Of a stretch of 64,000 nucleotides of DNA, positions 61,924 through 64,000 are shown in pieces. Numbering within the stretch: position 1 is the first letter of the stretch; every line of letters begins with the position of its first letter. The stretch spans positions 310,001 to 374,000 of the forward strand of contig CP151794.1 of assembly GCA_041860225.1 (NCBI GenBank). The letters run 5' to 3'. The notes beneath the pieces were generated by a model. The model ran no database searches, was not told where the DNA came from, and was given only the letters and a program-made list of their open reading frames with translations. This DNA comes from Magnimaribacter mokuoloeensis (lineage in GTDB: Bacteria; Pseudomonadota; Gammaproteobacteria; Magnimaribacterales; Magnimaribacteraceae). The translations under genes were made by a program, and so were the position numbers.

Positions 61924-62400
61924 ATGCCAGATCCATCAATTTATTTCAAAAATTCAGCAATATGGTTTAACAATGCAGCAAGTCAATCAATATCTACACA
62001 GTCGTTACTAGGACTTCAAGATAATTCTGGGGTAGCTCTTTGGTTTCCTCCTAATTATCCTGTTCAATTTGAAGCCCTTGAAGAGACTTACAAGGACCTC
62101 CCAGCAAAATCAAGAGAAGACATTTACAAATATTTTAATGAATTTGAGAACAGTAAGCCAAAAGATGTTTGGTATCTCGAGTATCTTGGAGTTGACCCTA
62201 ATAATCATTCACAGGGTATAGGCACTCAACTGTTGCAGAAATCTTTGGAAGAGATTGATGCTTTGCATGAGGCGGCTTACTTAGAATCATCTAACCCTAG
62301 AAATATGTCTCTCTATGAAAGACATGGATTTGAAGTTGTTAAAAAGTTTCAGTTTGGAGACGGACCTCCAATACACACCATGTTAAGAGAAGCTAGATAA
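61924..62400 (+). CDS. GNAT-family N-acetyltransferase
   Basis: A 158-residue acetyltransferase. The acetyl-CoA loop is in YLEYLGVDPNNHSQGIGTQLLQKSLEEI (Q-x-x-G-x-G), followed by YLESSNPRNMSLYERHGFEVVKKF. The N-terminal part GVALWFPPNYPVQFEALEE is of the kind seen in GNATs related to fungal-type and small-molecule acetylases. Substrate unknown. It ends 29 bases before the convergent protease stop. Confidence 0.87.
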   Translation: MPDPSIYFKNSAIWFNNAASQSISTQSLLGLQDNSGVALWFPPNYPVQFEALEETYKDLPAKSREDIYKYFNEFENSKPKDVWYLEYLGVDPNNHSQGIGTQLLQKSLEEIDALHEAAYLESSNPRNMSLYERHGFEVVKKFQFGDGPPIHTMLREAR

Positions 62401-62429
62401 ATAAGATCCGTAGTTTCTAAATTAATATC

Positions 62430-64000
62430 CTAGTTGACTCTATCGAGACCGGATTCAATTATCCATGCAATAAGTTTTCTATGAGATTTTGTTGCTGGAT
62501 CATTGGATGACTTCCTTACAATTTTCTGTATATCTCGTAAAGAGCTATAAACTGCTGCTGTTGCTAATTCGTCATAATAGTCTTGTCCAAGAATACTAAA
62601 CAATCTCCTCACATATGAGGTTTGCAGATTCCTTCTTATAGAACTCACAGAATTATCTAAATCGCCTGTAAAAATGGATTTTGTTAAATCATTCAACACT
62701 TCATTTACGGAGTAATCATTCCCATAGAGCTCCGTATCTGAAATCCTATACAAAGTCCAAGGACTTAAAACATGATCCAAAACTCTATTTTGAATCCCAA
62801 GAATTATCTTATGCATTTGTGGATCTTCATGTTCTCCATATAGATCAAACATTCTTCTCTCAACTTGAACCACTTGAAGAAGATCTGGATTGATTGGAAA
62901 GGCTTCAACAGAGAAAGCATATTTATTTAAAGCCTCCATTGCTCGTCTTTGCTCACTAGAAGGAGCGGGCATATAGGGTTTTTTGGAGCTTTTGTTCTGA
63001 GGATCAAATCTTTCAATATACACCCCCCCAATATGCCTTGAAATTACTTCAAGTGATCTGGAGTATTCACGAATAAAGATTCTATGGGCAAGTCTATACT
63101 CTTCAAAACTTTTAGCAGTATTCGACAGTTTAGATACTATGTTGTCTTGAGAATAATTGACCAACTCTATTCTTTGAGTAGCATAAGTTATAGGATCATT
63201 TGTAAGGTCATTAATCATGGCCCTAGGATCAATACCTCTTCCGGGAGATCTCATATCCTCTGAGTCATTTGCAAACATGTGTTCAGGTTTATTTTGCTCA
63301 GAGATTATTTCCATCAACTCAGATTCAGTTAAATCAGGCGTATAACCATATTTTATAGCCCAAATATCGTAAGGCCCCGGAATGGTGTCATAGTAATCGC
63401 CTTGTTCAACTCCTAAAGGTGCAAGATTGATAGCGGGATATTCCATAACTGAAGCAGTAACTCCTACCTTGCTTGTTATTTCAGGATTATGGACACTCTC
63501 AATATCGTGTAAGTAGCTTCCTTTAAAATTATGGTTTAAGCCTAAAGTATGTCCTACCTCGTGAAGAGTCAATCTTATGATGGCCTGCTCTATAATCTTT
63601 GGGTCGTTCAGTTCAATTGCCTCAGCAAGAATCATCCCGTCCTGTATGTAACTGGGAGAACTGCAATTTTTGTGATCAGAATCTTCATTAAAAATTGCGT
63701 CATAATTCACTCTATTTGTAAGATAAACCCATTCCAGCATTATGTCTGCACTCAGAATTTCTCCAGTTCTGGGATTAGTCATACTAGGCCCATAACCTCC
63801 AAAAACCGGATCAGGTGAGGAAGTCCATCTCAGAACGTTATATCTTATATCTCCAGCATCCCAATTAGCATCATCGGGTTGAACTTTTACTTTAATTGCA
63901 TTTTTAAAGCCTGCAGCTTCAAAAGCAACATTCCAAGCTAAAACACCTTTTTTAATGTAGTCTCTTAATTCATAAGGTGTAGTATTTTCTATCCAAAAGG
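62430..64000 (-). CDS. Zinc metalloprotease of the DUF5117/DUF4953 type, C-terminal part (5' end beyond window)
   Basis: The minus-strand frame is open from base 64000 to the stop at 62430, about 523 residues, so the gene starts outside the window. The ATG at 63782 is internal. Upstream of it the frame reads YIKKGVLAWNVAFEAAGFKNAI and then RYNVLRWTSSPDPVFGGYGPS, both normal for the family. The zinc site is LTLHEVGHTLGLNHNFKGSY (HExGHxxGLxHNF, metzincin-like), followed by VMEYPAINLAP with the Met-turn. The C-terminal part is a long helical region with no known motif. Probably secreted and used on large peptides. Confidence 0.9.
   Translation of the reverse strand, partial: FWIENTTPYELRDYIKKGVLAWNVAFEAAGFKNAIKVKVQPDDANWDAGDIRYNVLRWTSSPDPVFGGYGPSMTNPRTGEILSADIMLEWVYLTNRVNYDAIFNEDSDHKNCSSPSYIQDGMILAEAIELNDPKIIEQAIIRLTLHEVGHTLGLNHNFKGSYLHDIESVHNPEITSKVGVTASVMEYPAINLAPLGVEQGDYYDTIPGPYDIWAIKYGYTPDLTESELMEIISEQNKPEHMFANDSEDMRSPGRGIDPRAMINDLTNDPITYATQRIELVNYSQDNIVSKLSNTAKSFEEYRLAHRIFIREYSRSLEVISRHIGGVYIERFDPQNKSSKKPYMPAPSSEQRRAMEALNKYAFSVEAFPINPDLLQVVQVERRMFDLYGEHEDPQMHKIILGIQNRVLDHVLSPWTLYRISDTELYGNDYSVNEVLNDLTKSIFTGDLDNSVSSIRRNLQTSYVRRLFSILGQDYYDELATAAVYSSLRDIQKIVRKSSNDPATKSHRKLIAWIIESGLDRVN

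Noticed and set aside
1..64000. CRISPR arrays, insertion sequences, phage attachment sites or replication origin
   Set aside because: No regular repeat-spacer pattern, transposase, integrase or DnaA-box cluster was seen on reading the window.

Overview
The window looks like chromosomal DNA of a small-genome, A+T-rich marine gammaproteobacterium. The gene order queA-tgt-yajC-secD-secF, an E. coli-type PlsB and E. coli-type SuhB and TrmJ all point to Gammaproteobacteria. The low G+C (by eye), very short intergenic gaps, shared stop codons between convergent genes, and the mix of acyl-CoA dehydrogenases, M20 peptidases, DUF3604 proteins and a Baeyer-Villiger-type monooxygenase resemble the SAR86 group or a relative. 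That placement is an inference and was not tested by a search. I see no insertion sequence, prophage, CRISPR array or plasmid gene. No gap without a gene exceeds 300 bases; the longest holds tRNA-Gly.

Layout. 1-8.1 kb is core: the N-terminal part of plsB (minus, cut by the window edge), tRNA-Leu(CAA), then queA, tgt, yajC, secD and secF, with suhB convergent and trmJ after it. 8.1-10.3 kb is a GntR/YtrA-type regulator with an ABC ATPase and permease behind a clear palindromic operator. tRNA-Glu and a DUF805 protein follow. 10.9-15 kb holds an M20 amidohydrolase, a free-standing chorismate mutase and an unusual membrane-anchored SUMF1-alpha/beta-hydrolase fusion. 14.8-19.2 kb is a plus-strand run: AhpD-like protein, acyl-CoA ligase, HIT protein, TauD-like dioxygenase and EamA exporter. 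19.2-24.6 kb has a GNAT, a flavin monooxygenase, folE, and an SDR with a MatB-like acyl-CoA synthetase. 24.7-31 kb has tRNA-Gly, an MFS transporter, RmuC, a PIF1-like helicase, a secreted M20 peptidase and an amidase. 31-36 kb has a FadJ/FadB-like multifunctional beta-oxidation protein divergent from malate synthase G. 35.5-41.3 kb is a set of small and poorly known genes, a TSUP permease, a quinone oxidoreductase and a GST. 41.3-49.8 kb holds a PhoD-like phosphatase, a prolyl oligopeptidase lipoprotein, an amidohydrolase, three acyl-CoA dehydrogenases in tandem and a DUF1295/steroid-reductase-like membrane protein. 49.8-54.4 kb has a tiny membrane protein behind a near-consensus LexA (SOS) box, and two tandem DUF3604 proteins sharing an upstream element. 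54.4-64 kb has another acyl-CoA dehydrogenase, a single-chain biotin-dependent acyl-CoA carboxylase, a PpiC-type isomerase with a HupE/UreJ-like protein, an epoxide-hydrolase-like enzyme, a GNAT and the C-terminal part of a large metzincin-like protease (minus, cut by the window edge).

How the genes work together. Many genes outside the core serve activation and breakdown of acyl compounds (two ligases, four acyl-CoA dehydrogenases, the FadJ-like protein, the biotin carboxylase, malate synthase) or uptake of peptides and amides (two M20 enzymes, amidase, prolyl oligopeptidase, metalloprotease). This fits a heterotroph living on lipids and peptides. The most striking signal is the LexA-type box at 50019-50040, placed directly on the start of an undescribed membrane protein of 62 or 48 residues. 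It suggests an SOS-induced small membrane protein.
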